Of a stretch of DNA of 14,921 bases, positions 1 to 7,025 are shown piece by piece. The stretch comes from SUP05 sp964577715 (lineage in GTDB: Bacteria; Pseudomonadota; Gammaproteobacteria; PS1; Pseudothioglobaceae): assembly GCA_964577715.1 (NCBI GenBank), contig CAZOAA010000034.1:1-14921 (forward strand). The letters run 5' to 3'. How positions within the stretch are numbered: the first letter of the stretch is position 1; each line of letters starts with the position of its first letter. Position numbers and translations under genes: made by a program. The notes below the pieces were generated by a model. It was given only the letters and a program-made list of their open reading frames with translations. It made no database searches and was not told where the DNA came from.

Positions 1-508
1 TTGCAGTACCAGAAGATCTGCCATCTGCATAACCTTTAGCATATGCATCAGCTTGACCTTTAGCATAACCATCAGCTTGACCTTTAGCAAATGCATCTGC
101 CTTACCAGAAGCATTAGCGTCGCCTCTACCAGAAGCAGAACCATCAGCAGCGCCAGAAGCGTTAGTGTCAGTAGTATTCTTAGTGTTAAACTTAAGACCG
201 AAATCAGTATCGTTTAACCAGTTGTTACCACCTTTGAAAGGACCCCAGTTTTGAGCGCCAGTAAAAGGACCAGCGTTAGAACCGCCAGCAAATGGACCCC
301 AGTTGTTACCACCTGAGAAAGGACCAGCGTTAGAACCACCGTTGAATGGACCCCAGTTGTTACCACCTGAGAAAGGACCCCAGTTAGAACCGCCATCGAA
401 AGGACCCCAATTGTTGTTACCACCCCAATTGTTACCACCCCAGCCTGCTGTTGCCGCTGCTGAAGCTACTACTGTTGCAATTGCAACTATTTTTGTTACG
501 TTTTTCAT
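1..508 (-). CDS. Exported Gly/Asn/Trp repeat protein, sulfur-globule-protein-like (3' end outside window)
   Basis: The frame is open from an ATG at 508 to the left edge (169 residues seen, no stop), so the protein is partial at its C-terminus. Residues 1-21 form a signal peptide: Lys at 2 and 6, a hydrophobic Val/Ala core, and an AxA-type site ending Ala-Thr-Ala before Gly22. Residues 34-96 are seven exact 9-residue units of the form (W/A)GPFxGGxN. After a linker at 97-117, residues 118-169 are 8-residue units like KGQADGYA. Gly, Asn and Trp richness with a secretion signal resembles sulfur-globule envelope proteins, which coat periplasmic sulfur deposits in sulfur oxidisers; that function is inferred by resemblance. 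The Ala/Gly/Asp/Lys octapeptide half is not something I recognise from the classical SgpA/B/C proteins. Alternatives are another structural, matrix or adhesin protein. The start is supported by a strong AGAGGAG eight bases upstream. It looks monocistronic, 124 bases after icd. Confidence 0.72.
   Translation of the reverse strand, partial: MKNVTKIVAIATVVASAAATAGWGGNNWGGNNNWGPFDGGSNWGPFSGGNNWGPFNGGSNAGPFSGGNNWGPFAGGSNAGPFTGAQNWGPFKGGNNWLNDTDFGLKFNTKNTTDTNASGAADGSASGRGDANASGKADAFAKGQADGYAKGQADAYAKGYADGRSSGTA
2..157 (-). repeat. Tandem 24-bp coding repeats (8-residue (S/K)GxADGYA-type units)
   Basis: From residue 118 onward the left-edge protein follows an 8-residue period: Ser or Lys, Gly, a variable residue, Ala or Gly, Asp, Gly or Ala, a variable residue (often Tyr), and Ala or Ser. 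Six full units and part of a seventh are visible before the window ends. Early units are Ser-type and later units Lys/Tyr-type (Lys at 142, 150, 158; Asp at 146, 154, 162). The array may continue outside the window, so copy number is a minimum. Confidence 0.85.
221..409 (-). repeat. Seven tandem 27-bp coding repeats (9-residue WGPFxGGxN units)
   Basis: Seven in-frame units start at residues 34, 43, 52, 61, 70, 79 and 88 of the left-edge protein, with no length variation. Units 4 and 6 have Ala in place of the leading Trp. The fifth residue of each unit varies (Asp, Ser, Asn, Ser, Ala, Thr, Lys) and the eighth is usually Ser or Asn. Near-identical codons across units suggest recent expansion or homogenisation at the DNA level. 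The repeats also keep other frames open, which creates spurious ORFs on both strands. Confidence 0.9.
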
Positions 509-516
509 TTGTATAT

Positions 517-523
517 CTCCTCT
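517..523 (-). promoter_or_regulatory. Strong Shine-Dalgarno site of the left-edge repeat protein
   Basis: Read on the minus strand, AGAGGAG lies eight bases before the ATG at 508, in an A/T-rich unstructured leader. It is the best ribosome binding site I saw in the window; most neighbouring genes have weak ones. It suggests high expression, as expected for an abundant structural protein. Confidence 0.75.
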
Positions 524-583
524 TTAGAGTTTATTTATTTTTTATATATAGTTTTAAGCAAGATTAAAATCCACTTAACGCTG

Positions 584-611
584 ATAATACCGAATAAAAA
601 GCGTTATGCAA
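584..611 (-). promoter_or_regulatory. Possible sigma70-type promoter for the left-edge repeat protein
   Basis: On the minus strand TTGCAT (611-606) and TATTAT (589-584) are separated by 16 bases. The -10 matches consensus at 5 of 6 positions and the -35 at 3 of 6. It would give a leader of roughly 70 bases before the ATG at 508. The gap is very A/T-rich, so chance matches are likely and a second start nearer the gene is possible. Confidence 0.35.
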
Positions 612-632
612 CACTATTAGTACATATTAATA

Positions 633-2861
633 CTACGATATAGAATTAATAATAGTATTTAGGGTTTTACTTGGGCGCATTACCTTGGCAAGTAGCTTTG
701 AACTGGGGTGATAATAGCCATCTAAGTTTATTGTGCTACCTTGAACTTGATTTAATTCAGAAACAATTACTGATTCACTATTGATTAATACTTTTGCTAC
801 AGATGTAAACCGCGCTTGTAACTCTAAATCTTGCGTTTGATTTGCTAAGGCTTCTGCCCAATACATAGCTAGATAGAAATGGCTACCACGATTATCTAAC
901 TCACCCACTTTACGCGATGGTATTTTATTATTATCTAAAAACTTAGCAGTTGCCGCATCTAATGAATTTGCTAATACTTGAGCTTTAGGCATATCAAATG
1001 TTGATGACAAGTGCTCAAGTGAGGCGGCTAAGGCTAAAAACTCACCTAAAGAATCCCAACGCAGGTGATTTTCAGATAGTAATTGCTGAACATGTTTAGG
1101 GGCCGATCCGCCTGCACCAGTTTCAAACAAACCCCCACCATTCATCAGTGGAACAATAGAGAGCATTTTTGCTGAGGTCCCCAGCTCTATTATTGGAAAT
1201 AGATCTGTTAAATAATCTCGCAACACATTACCTGTGACTGAAATAATGTCTTTACCTTCTTTAATATAATTAAGCGTAAATTGAGTAGCTTTATCAGGCG
1301 ACATTATTTGAATATCTAGATCAACTGTATTATGATCTAACAAATAGTTATTTACCTTTTTGATGATTTGTCTATCATGTGCTCGATTTTCATCTAGCCA
1401 AAAAATAGCTGGAGTATTGGTTACTCTCGCACGATTTACCGCCAACTTGACCCAATCCTGTATTGGTGCATCTTTTGTCTGACACATGCGGAATATATCG
1501 CCCTGTTCAACAGATTGCTCAAGTAGTATTTTTTTATCATCAGATATGACTCTAACCCTGCCTTTTTCTAAAATCTGAAATGTTTTATCGTGTGACCCGT
1601 ACTCCTGAGCTTTTTGGGCCATTAAACCAACATTTGCAACTGAACCCATAGTAGAAGGGTCAAATGCGCCATGTTTTTTACAAAAATCAATGGTCTGTTG
1701 AAAAACTCCTGCATAACAACGATCAGGAATTAGTGCTATTGTATCTTGCTGCTCACCATCTTTATTCCACATCTGACCAGATGAGCGAATCATTGCTGGC
1801 ATCGATGCATCAACAATGACATCACTCGGTACGTTTAAATTAGTAATTCCTTTATCAGAATCAACCATCGCCACATCAGGCTGCTTAACAAGGATAGCTT
1901 CAATATCTGCTTGAATTTCTGCTTTTTTGCTAGGATCTAGGGCCTCAATCTTACTAAGTATATCGCCAAAGCCATTGTTTGCATCTATGCCTAACTCTGA
2001 GAAGATTTTGGCATGTTTTTCAAAAAGATCTGAAAAAAAGACACTAACCACTTGACCAAAAATAATAGGATCAGACACCTTCATCATGGTGGCCTTCATG
2101 TGAACAGAGAACAAAACTCCTTTATGTTTTGCCTCAGCAATGGTTTGAGTTAAAAAACTTCGCAAAGATGATTGGCTCATTACAGAAGCATCAATAACTT
2201 CGCCCACTTGTAATGCAGATGAGGATTTTAATTCTTTGATTAAACCAGTAGAGTCTTCAAACTCAATTGTGAAATTAGTTGGGTTATTGATTGTTATTGA
2301 TTTTTCAGAGCCGTAAAAATCGCCTTCAGACATGCTAGCTACAGATGTTTTAGAATCAGCCGACCAAACGCCCATTGAATGAGGATGTTTTTTAGCATAA
2401 CTTTTAACCGATGAAGGCGCGCGACGATCAGAGTTTCCTTCACGCAATACTGGATTTACAGCACTTCCTAATACTTTAGAAAATGTAGCTTTTATGGTTT
2501 TATCATCGTCAGTCTTAGGCTTGGTAGGATAGTTTGGAATATCATAGCCATGTGATTGTAACTCAGAAATAACCGACTTTAACTGAGGAATAGAAGCGCT
2601 TATATTAGGCAATTTAATAATATTAGCTTCTGGTAATTGCACCATTTGACCTAGCTCACTCAAGGCATCGCTAATTTTTTGTTCTTTGGTTAGTTTTTCA
2701 CCAAAATTAGCAATAACACGGCCAGCTAAAGAAATATCACGAGTTTCAACTTCGACATTTGCTGCAGCTGTAAACGCTTTTACTATTGGAAGTAATGAAT
2801 AAGTTGCTAATGCTGGCGCTTCATCGGTCAAAGTATAGATAATTTTAGGTTTTTGTGACAT
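633..2861 (-). CDS. icd: Isocitrate dehydrogenase (NADP+), monomeric type
   Basis: Oxidative decarboxylation of isocitrate to 2-oxoglutarate with NADP+ reduction, in the cytoplasm. The 742-residue length is typical of the monomeric IDH family (about 740), which is unrelated in fold organisation to the ~415-residue dimeric enzyme of E. coli. The N-terminus (PKIIYTLTDEAPALATYSLL) is characteristic. The isocitrate-binding stretch NPVLREGNSDRRAP is at 136-149. The metal-binding DENRAHDRQ and the cofactor-side GGGLFETGAGGSAPKH segments follow in the C-terminal half. I chose the ATG at 2861 over an in-frame ATG at 2897 because AGGA lies seven bases upstream and it restores the family N-terminus without 12 extra residues. 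It is the last gene of the cbbY-ilvA-rimI group, 52 bases after rimI. In an autotroph its main role may be making 2-oxoglutarate for glutamate; that is inference. Confidence 0.96.
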   Translation of the reverse strand: MSQKPKIIYTLTDEAPALATYSLLPIVKAFTAAANVEVETRDISLAGRVIANFGEKLTKEQKISDALSELGQMVQLPEANIIKLPNISASIPQLKSVISELQSHGYDIPNYPTKPKTDDDKTIKATFSKVLGSAVNPVLREGNSDRRAPSSVKSYAKKHPHSMGVWSADSKTSVASMSEGDFYGSEKSITINNPTNFTIEFEDSTGLIKELKSSSALQVGEVIDASVMSQSSLRSFLTQTIAEAKHKGVLFSVHMKATMMKVSDPIIFGQVVSVFFSDLFEKHAKIFSELGIDANNGFGDILSKIEALDPSKKAEIQADIEAILVKQPDVAMVDSDKGITNLNVPSDVIVDASMPAMIRSSGQMWNKDGEQQDTIALIPDRCYAGVFQQTIDFCKKHGAFDPSTMGSVANVGLMAQKAQEYGSHDKTFQILEKGRVRVISDDKKILLEQSVEQGDIFRMCQTKDAPIQDWVKLAVNRARVTNTPAIFWLDENRAHDRQIIKKVNNYLLDHNTVDLDIQIMSPDKATQFTLNYIKEGKDIISVTGNVLRDYLTDLFPIIELGTSAKMLSIVPLMNGGGLFETGAGGSAPKHVQQLLSENHLRWDSLGEFLALAASLEHLSSTFDMPKAQVLANSLDAATAKFLDNNKIPSRKVGELDNRGSHFYLAMYWAEALANQTQDLELQARFTSVAKVLINSESVIVSELNQVQGSTINLDGYYHPSSKLLAKVMRPSKTLNTIINSIS

Positions 2862-2913
2862 GGTGATTCCTATGAAAAATAGCCAACTACTGCGCAATTA
2901 AAAATAACTGTAT

Positions 2914-3375
2914 TTACTTTATTTTTAAACGCAATATTTTAGCATCTTCCCCATCTGTATAGTATTTTTTACGAGTGTCAATAAGCTCAAATCCAATTTT
3001 TTGATAAAAAGAACGTGCCACTTTGTTAGATCGCCTCACTTCCAAAATAATAGAATAAATATTTGATTCCTCTAATTGCTTAACTAAATAAGAAAATAAT
3101 TCCAATCCAAATCCTTGATGCTGATATTTTGGATGGATACATAAATTAAGCAGATCGGCCGAATCAACGAGACACAACACAACTGCATAACCAATAATTT
3201 TGTCATTTATGCATATCAAGGTTGCAAGTGTTTGGTTATTATCCAAACTACTAGTAAATTTTTTCTTACTCCATGGCGTTGAATAAGCTAAGCGCTCTAT
3301 TAATAGAACATTATCAATATGCTGTTTTTTAAATGACCTAAAGGAAGTATTGATAGGCTTTATTGTTGGTTTCAT
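2914..3375 (-). CDS. rimI: RimI-like ribosomal protein alanine N-acetyltransferase (GNAT family)
   Basis: A 153-residue GNAT acetyltransferase. RimI acetylates the N-terminal alanine of ribosomal protein S18, using acetyl-CoA. Motif A, the acetyl-CoA pyrophosphate loop, is visible at about 78-92 with QHQGFG. LEVRRSN at 111-117 is the RimI-typical segment after beta-5, and FYQKIGF at 123-129 is the usual C-terminal GNAT element. The PWS around residues 34-36 also fits the RimI N-terminus. The ATG at 3375 lies inside the end of ilvA, giving a 38-base overlap; no in-frame ATG occurs between it and the conserved region, so this start is preferred despite a weak ribosome binding site. Translational coupling to ilvA is likely. 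A different GNAT substrate cannot be excluded, but length and motifs favour RimI. Confidence 0.82.
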   Translation of the reverse strand: MKPTIKPINTSFRSFKKQHIDNVLLIERLAYSTPWSKKKFTSSLDNNQTLATLICINDKIIGYAVVLCLVDSADLLNLCIHPKYQHQGFGLELFSYLVKQLEESNIYSIILEVRRSNKVARSFYQKIGFELIDTRKKYYTDGEDAKILRLKIK

Positions 3376-4831
3376 TTTGATAAAAATAACCTAACTCATC
3401 AAAACTTTGCTCTAACTCATTGACATTATCGACCTGCAAACCAATCAGCACACGACCAAAATCTGCACCATGATTACGGTAGTGAAATAAGGAGATATTC
3501 CAATGATCGCCCACACTCATTAAGAAATTTAACAGTGCGCCTGGGCGCTCAGGAAATTCAAATCGATACAACACTTCATTGTTAGCGTCAGAGCGACCAC
3601 CTACCATATATCGAATGTGTGTTTTTGCAATGGAGTTATCGCTCATGTCTAAAATATCAAAAGACTGGCTCAGTTTTTTAATTAGTAACTCTTTCTCCTT
3701 TAGCCCTTCATTAAGTGCCACACCTACAAAAATATGAGCTTGCTTGGATGAAGCATAGCGATAATTAAACTCGGTAATAGAGTGATTATCTAATAGCTGG
3801 CAAAATTTTAAAAAACTACCTGGTTGCTCAGGGATAGTCGCTGCAATAATTGCTTCATTGTGCTCACCAAGATCAGCACGTTCAGAAATATAACGCAAGC
3901 GATCAAAATTAACGTTTGCACCTGAGACAATCGATACTAAATTTTCATCTTTTGTGTTATTTTGCTCAACATACTTTTTAAGTCCTGCCGTAGCAAGTGC
4001 ACCTGCTGGCTCTGCAATTGAGCGCATATCTTCATAAATATCTTTAATCGCGGCACAAATTTCATCATTATTAACAAGCACAACTTCGTCTACCACTTCT
4101 TTGGCAATCGGATAAGTTTGTTCACCAATTTGCTTAACGGCAACACCATCAGCAAAACGTCCAACTTCAGGTAGTACAACGCGCTTACCTTTTTTAAGTG
4201 CTTGATAAAGTGTTGGAGAATCTTCTGGCTCAACGCCAATAATCTTGATATTTGGCGCATAATGTTTAATGTATGTCGCCATACCTGCAATAAGGCCACC
4301 GCCACCCACAGGGATAAACACCTTATCCATACTTGGTAGTTGTTCTAATAATTCTTTAGAGATGGTTGCCTGCCCTGCCATCACTTCAATATCATCATAC
4401 GGATGAATAAACACTAAATCTTGCTCTTTTTCTAGTTGTTTAGCATATTGATAAGCGTCATCATAGACATCACCATGAAGTACAACTTTACCGCCAAGTT
4501 GTTCAACTGACTGAACCTTGATTTTTGGTGTGGATAACGGCATAACAATGACTGACTCAATATCTAATTTTGAAGCTGATAAAGCAACTCCTTGCGCATG
4601 ATTACCAGCAGAAGATGCCACCACACCTTTGGCTGCTTGTTCAGCTGATAAAGAGGAGATTTTTTGATAAGCGCCTCTTAGTTTAAAGGCGTGAATAACA
4701 AGCTCATCCTCTCTCTTTAAATAAATATTATTAGCAACTCGACTGGATAATTGGTGCGCTAAAGATAATGGCGTAACTGTTGCTACGTCATAAACATTTG
4801 AGTTATCCGCTAAATCAACAATACTTTGCAT
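3338..4831 (-). CDS. ilvA: Threonine ammonia-lyase, biosynthetic (threonine deaminase)
   Basis: PLP enzyme converting threonine to 2-oxobutanoate and ammonia, the first committed step of isoleucine synthesis. The catalytic domain carries the PLP lysine in HAFKLRGAY (Lys50), the SAGNHAQG motif and the glycine-rich phosphate loop GGGGLIAG. Two ACT-like regulatory segments follow, beginning near IPEQPGSF and FPERPGAL, so this is the isoleucine-regulated biosynthetic form and not the short catabolic TdcB. At 497 residues it is close to the usual length (about 510). I chose the ATG at 4831 over one at 4855: AGGA lies about six bases upstream and it overlaps the cbbY end by 17 bases. The 3' end overlaps rimI by 38 bases. 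Other ilv genes are not in the window. Confidence 0.95.
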   Translation of the reverse strand: MQSIVDLADNSNVYDVATVTPLSLAHQLSSRVANNIYLKREDELVIHAFKLRGAYQKISSLSAEQAAKGVVASSAGNHAQGVALSASKLDIESVIVMPLSTPKIKVQSVEQLGGKVVLHGDVYDDAYQYAKQLEKEQDLVFIHPYDDIEVMAGQATISKELLEQLPSMDKVFIPVGGGGLIAGMATYIKHYAPNIKIIGVEPEDSPTLYQALKKGKRVVLPEVGRFADGVAVKQIGEQTYPIAKEVVDEVVLVNNDEICAAIKDIYEDMRSIAEPAGALATAGLKKYVEQNNTKDENLVSIVSGANVNFDRLRYISERADLGEHNEAIIAATIPEQPGSFLKFCQLLDNHSITEFNYRYASSKQAHIFVGVALNEGLKEKELLIKKLSQSFDILDMSDNSIAKTHIRYMVGGRSDANNEVLYRFEFPERPGALLNFLMSVGDHWNISLFHYRNHGADFGRVLIGLQVDNVNELEQSFDELGYFYQNETNNKAYQYFL

Positions 4832-5576
4832 GTAATTCCTGCAAATACTCAACATTCACATAAGTAGCATTAGTTGGCTCACCTTTGAGCATTGTAAATG
4901 GCTTGTTAGGCTCACCCAAATTATTTAGAATAACCATAGCACCATCAAACTCGTGAGACTCAGTATATTCGTTAATTGTAATGAGCGTTTTTAAATTAGC
5001 ATCTGTTGCTGAAACAATACCGTTGTGTGAATCTTCAAATGCAATGCAATTTTTCGGATCAATATTCATTCTATCCAATACCCAATGATAGATATCGCCC
5101 GCCGGTTTTAATTTTGGCACAACATCACCTGCACCAATCACTTCAAACCAATCTAGCGCCTCATGCCCCAAAGTATTGGCAATTAATGCATCAACATTTG
5201 CAGGTGTGGTAGTGGTAGCAATAGCCAGCCTTAGTCCTGCATCTCTCGCCTCATGAAATAAACGCTCCACACCTGGTCTAAGTGGCACAGCGCCTTCATC
5301 CATCAATCGTACATAAATTTTAGTTTTTAGCGCGTGGATTGATGCAGCAAGCGCATCAACATCATCATGCTCAAACTCAGTGTTATAAACTTTTAAATAA
5401 TGCTTAATGCGTAATTGCCCACCAGTCACATCGAGTAACTTATGATAAAGCTCGTTTGACCAAACCCAATCTAGGCCTAATTCTTTAAATGCTAAATTAA
5501 AGGCAACTAAATGACCGTCACGTTCAGTATTTGCAAGGGTTCCATCAACATCAAAAATAAGTGCTTCTAGTGCCAT
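4815..5576 (-). CDS. cbbY: CbbY-type HAD phosphatase (probable xylulose-1,5-bisphosphate phosphatase)
   Basis: A 253-residue haloacid dehalogenase-type phosphatase. Motif I is FDVDGTLANTE with Asp9 and Asp11, motif II is Thr121 in IATTTT, the motif III lysine is Lys157 in PKLKPAGDIY, and motif IV is FEDSHNG with Glu181-Asp182. The N-terminal cap has the CbbY-like run from GLDW to the TGG at 51-53. In the characterised CbbY family these features go with hydrolysis of xylulose-1,5-bisphosphate, a misfire product that inhibits RuBisCO. Assignment to CbbY rather than another sugar-phosphate HAD is by resemblance. It heads a probable operon with ilvA (17-base overlap), rimI and icd, away from any RuBisCO genes in the window. 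The start at 5576 lacks a clear ribosome binding site. It is divergent from dksA. Confidence 0.82.
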   Translation of the reverse strand: MALEALIFDVDGTLANTERDGHLVAFNLAFKELGLDWVWSNELYHKLLDVTGGQLRIKHYLKVYNTEFEHDDVDALAASIHALKTKIYVRLMDEGAVPLRPGVERLFHEARDAGLRLAIATTTTPANVDALIANTLGHEALDWFEVIGAGDVVPKLKPAGDIYHWVLDRMNIDPKNCIAFEDSHNGIVSATDANLKTLITINEYTESHEFDGAMVILNNLGEPNKPFTMLKGEPTNATYVNVEYLQELHAKYC

Positions 5577-5610
5577 AAATAAATTTATAATGAGAAATAT
5601 ACGAAATAAA

Positions 5611-5639
5611 TTGCTATTTTAAGTTAGTTTCGGTATAAC
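5611..5639 (+). promoter_or_regulatory. Probable sigma70-type promoter of dksA
   Basis: TTGCTA (5611-5616) and TATAAC (5634-5639) are separated by 17 bases, matching consensus at 4 of 6 and 5 of 6 positions. Transcription would start about 20 bases before the dksA ATG at 5667. The site lies in the 90-base divergent gap between cbbY and dksA. I see no equally good promoter for cbbY in the same gap. Confidence 0.6.
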
Positions 5640-5666
5640 CATCTATTTTTTTAATTAGTGATAAAT

Positions 5667-6077
5667 ATGTCAGATCCAGATTTCCAAGATATTCCTGCTT
5701 ACAAGCTCGGAAAAAATGAAGAATTTATGAGTTCAGCTCAGCTTGAGCATTTTAAAAACAAGCTAACAAAGTGGAAAGAACAACTGATCAATGATGCTGA
5801 ATCGACAATTAATCACATTCAAGAAGACTCTCAGCAAGTAGCTGACGATAACGACAGAGCAACCCTTGAAGAAGAGTTTGCATTAGAGTTAAGAACACGA
5901 GACCGTGAAAGAAAACTCATTAGTAAAATCGACAAAACACTACATACTATCGAACTTGGCGATTATGGATATTGCAAAACTTGTGGTGCAGAAATTTCTC
6001 TACAGCGTCTAGAGGCGCGCCCTACTGCTGATGAATGTATTGATTGTAAAACAGTTGCTGAAAAAAGAGAAGTTTAG
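5667..6077 (+). CDS. dksA: RNA polymerase-binding transcription factor DksA
   Basis: DksA binds the secondary channel of RNA polymerase and, with ppGpp, shuts down rRNA promoters and activates amino-acid genes. The 136-residue protein has a long coiled coil (about 25-95). Its tip carries the functional DxxDxA motif, Asp60, Asp63 and Ala65. A C4 zinc finger follows with Cys103, Cys106, Cys124 and Cys127. Strongly conserved runs such as LELRTRDRERKLI and RLEARPTA identify it as true DksA rather than a TraR-like short relative. I prefer the ATG at 5667; a GTG three codons upstream (5658) is possible but has no better ribosome binding site. It is a single gene, divergent from cbbY and convergent with thiL nine bases away, and no hairpin terminator is visible between them. 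Confidence 0.96.
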   Translation: MSDPDFQDIPAYKLGKNEEFMSSAQLEHFKNKLTKWKEQLINDAESTINHIQEDSQQVADDNDRATLEEEFALELRTRDRERKLISKIDKTLHTIELGDYGYCKTCGAEISLQRLEARPTADECIDCKTVAEKREV

Positions 6078-6086
6078 ATTTTTAGA

Positions 6087-7019
6087 TTAGAAGTGTTGAT
6101 AAGAGTCACACTGCTTATTAAACTCACCATCTTTGGTTAACTTACCTGAGTCATTAATAACACCAATTTGAGTCACTTTAATATTGCTCTCATCTTGCAG
6201 TGTTTTTAGTACATCTAATTTAGACATTGGAACGGTGAAACACAACTCATAATCATCGCCTCCTGCTAAAGCAATACACCAGTTGTTAGTTTGCTTTATA
6301 TAAACATCTAATTCTTCAGATAGCGGAATCTGACTTAGACTAATACTAGCCCCCACATTGGATTGATTCAGAATATGAGATAAATCCTGCTCAAGACCAT
6401 CGGAAATATCAATACAAGCATTAGCAATACCCACCAAGCTTTGCCCTAGTTTTATTTGAGGCTCTGGCCTATTAAAATGATTTAAACAACCACTTGATGG
6501 TGTTTGATTGTTTTGAATTTGCCACCAAGCATAGGCGGAATTACCCAAGGTGTTAGATACAAATATTCCATCCCCCACCTTTGCTGAGCGACGTAATAAC
6601 GCTTTATTTTTTTCAACTTGCCCTGTAATGCTAATAGTAATACTAAGTGGGCCTTTAGTAGTGTCTCCACCTACTAAACTTAAATTGTATTTATTTGCTA
6701 CTTGTCTTAAGGATGTTGAAAAATCACTCAGCCATTGCTTATCTAAATTAGGTAATGTTAAAGCCAAAGTAAAGTATTTTGGTGTAGCGCCCATGGCCGC
6801 CAGATCACTAAGATTAACAGCTAAGGCTTTATAGGCAATATCTGTAGCACTCGTATTTACAGGAAAATGTACCCCTTCAATGAGCGTATCAGTACTGGTA
6901 AGTAATTGATAATTAGAATCAACATCAATAATAGCGCAATCATCACCAATGCCTAAATTGATTAATTGATTAGAATCTTCCCAGTTGAAGTAAGTTTCAA
7001 TTAGTTCAAACTCATTCAC
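6087..7019 (-). CDS. thiL: Thiamine-monophosphate kinase
   Basis: ATP-dependent phosphorylation of thiamine monophosphate to thiamine diphosphate, the last step of cofactor synthesis. The 310-residue protein has the PurM/AIR-synthase-like ThiL signature set: GIGDD (23-27), STDTLIEGVHF (42-52), NLSDLAAMGA (69-78), then VGGDTTKGPL, DISDGLEQDL and AGGDDYEL. These acidic motifs bind Mg-ATP. Length is near the family norm (about 320). It is the last gene of the obgE-led operon, six bases after the membrane protein at 7026. In many gammaproteobacteria thiL sits with nusB, ribH and pgpA; that arrangement is absent here. The thiC fragment at the right edge provides an earlier step of the same pathway. 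Confidence 0.95.
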   Translation of the reverse strand: MNEFELIETYFNWEDSNQLINLGIGDDCAIIDVDSNYQLLTSTDTLIEGVHFPVNTSATDIAYKALAVNLSDLAAMGATPKYFTLALTLPNLDKQWLSDFSTSLRQVANKYNLSLVGGDTTKGPLSITISITGQVEKNKALLRRSAKVGDGIFVSNTLGNSAYAWWQIQNNQTPSSGCLNHFNRPEPQIKLGQSLVGIANACIDISDGLEQDLSHILNQSNVGASISLSQIPLSEELDVYIKQTNNWCIALAGGDDYELCFTVPMSKLDVLKTLQDESNIKVTQIGVINDSGKLTKDGEFNKQCDSYQHF

Positions 7020-7025
7020 CGTCTT

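Noticed and set aside
214..527. Open frames on the plus strand (303-527) and in a second minus-strand frame (214-438) with Pro/Leu/Glu- or Val/Thr/Gly-rich repeats
   Set aside because: They are by-products of the 27-bp repeats, whose length is a multiple of three and so keeps other frames open. Neither has a ribosome binding site or a plausible protein, while the minus-strand frame starting at 508 has a signal peptide and a strong site.
576..606. Inverted repeat TAACGC...GCGTTA as a terminator after icd
   Set aside because: The stem is only six base pairs with a 19-base loop and no T tract follows it on the minus strand. It does not meet the form of an intrinsic terminator.
2862..2897. Longer icd start at 2897 adding 12 residues
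   Set aside because: The ATG at 2861 has AGGA at proper spacing and yields the family N-terminus directly; the extra residues match nothing in the family that I know.
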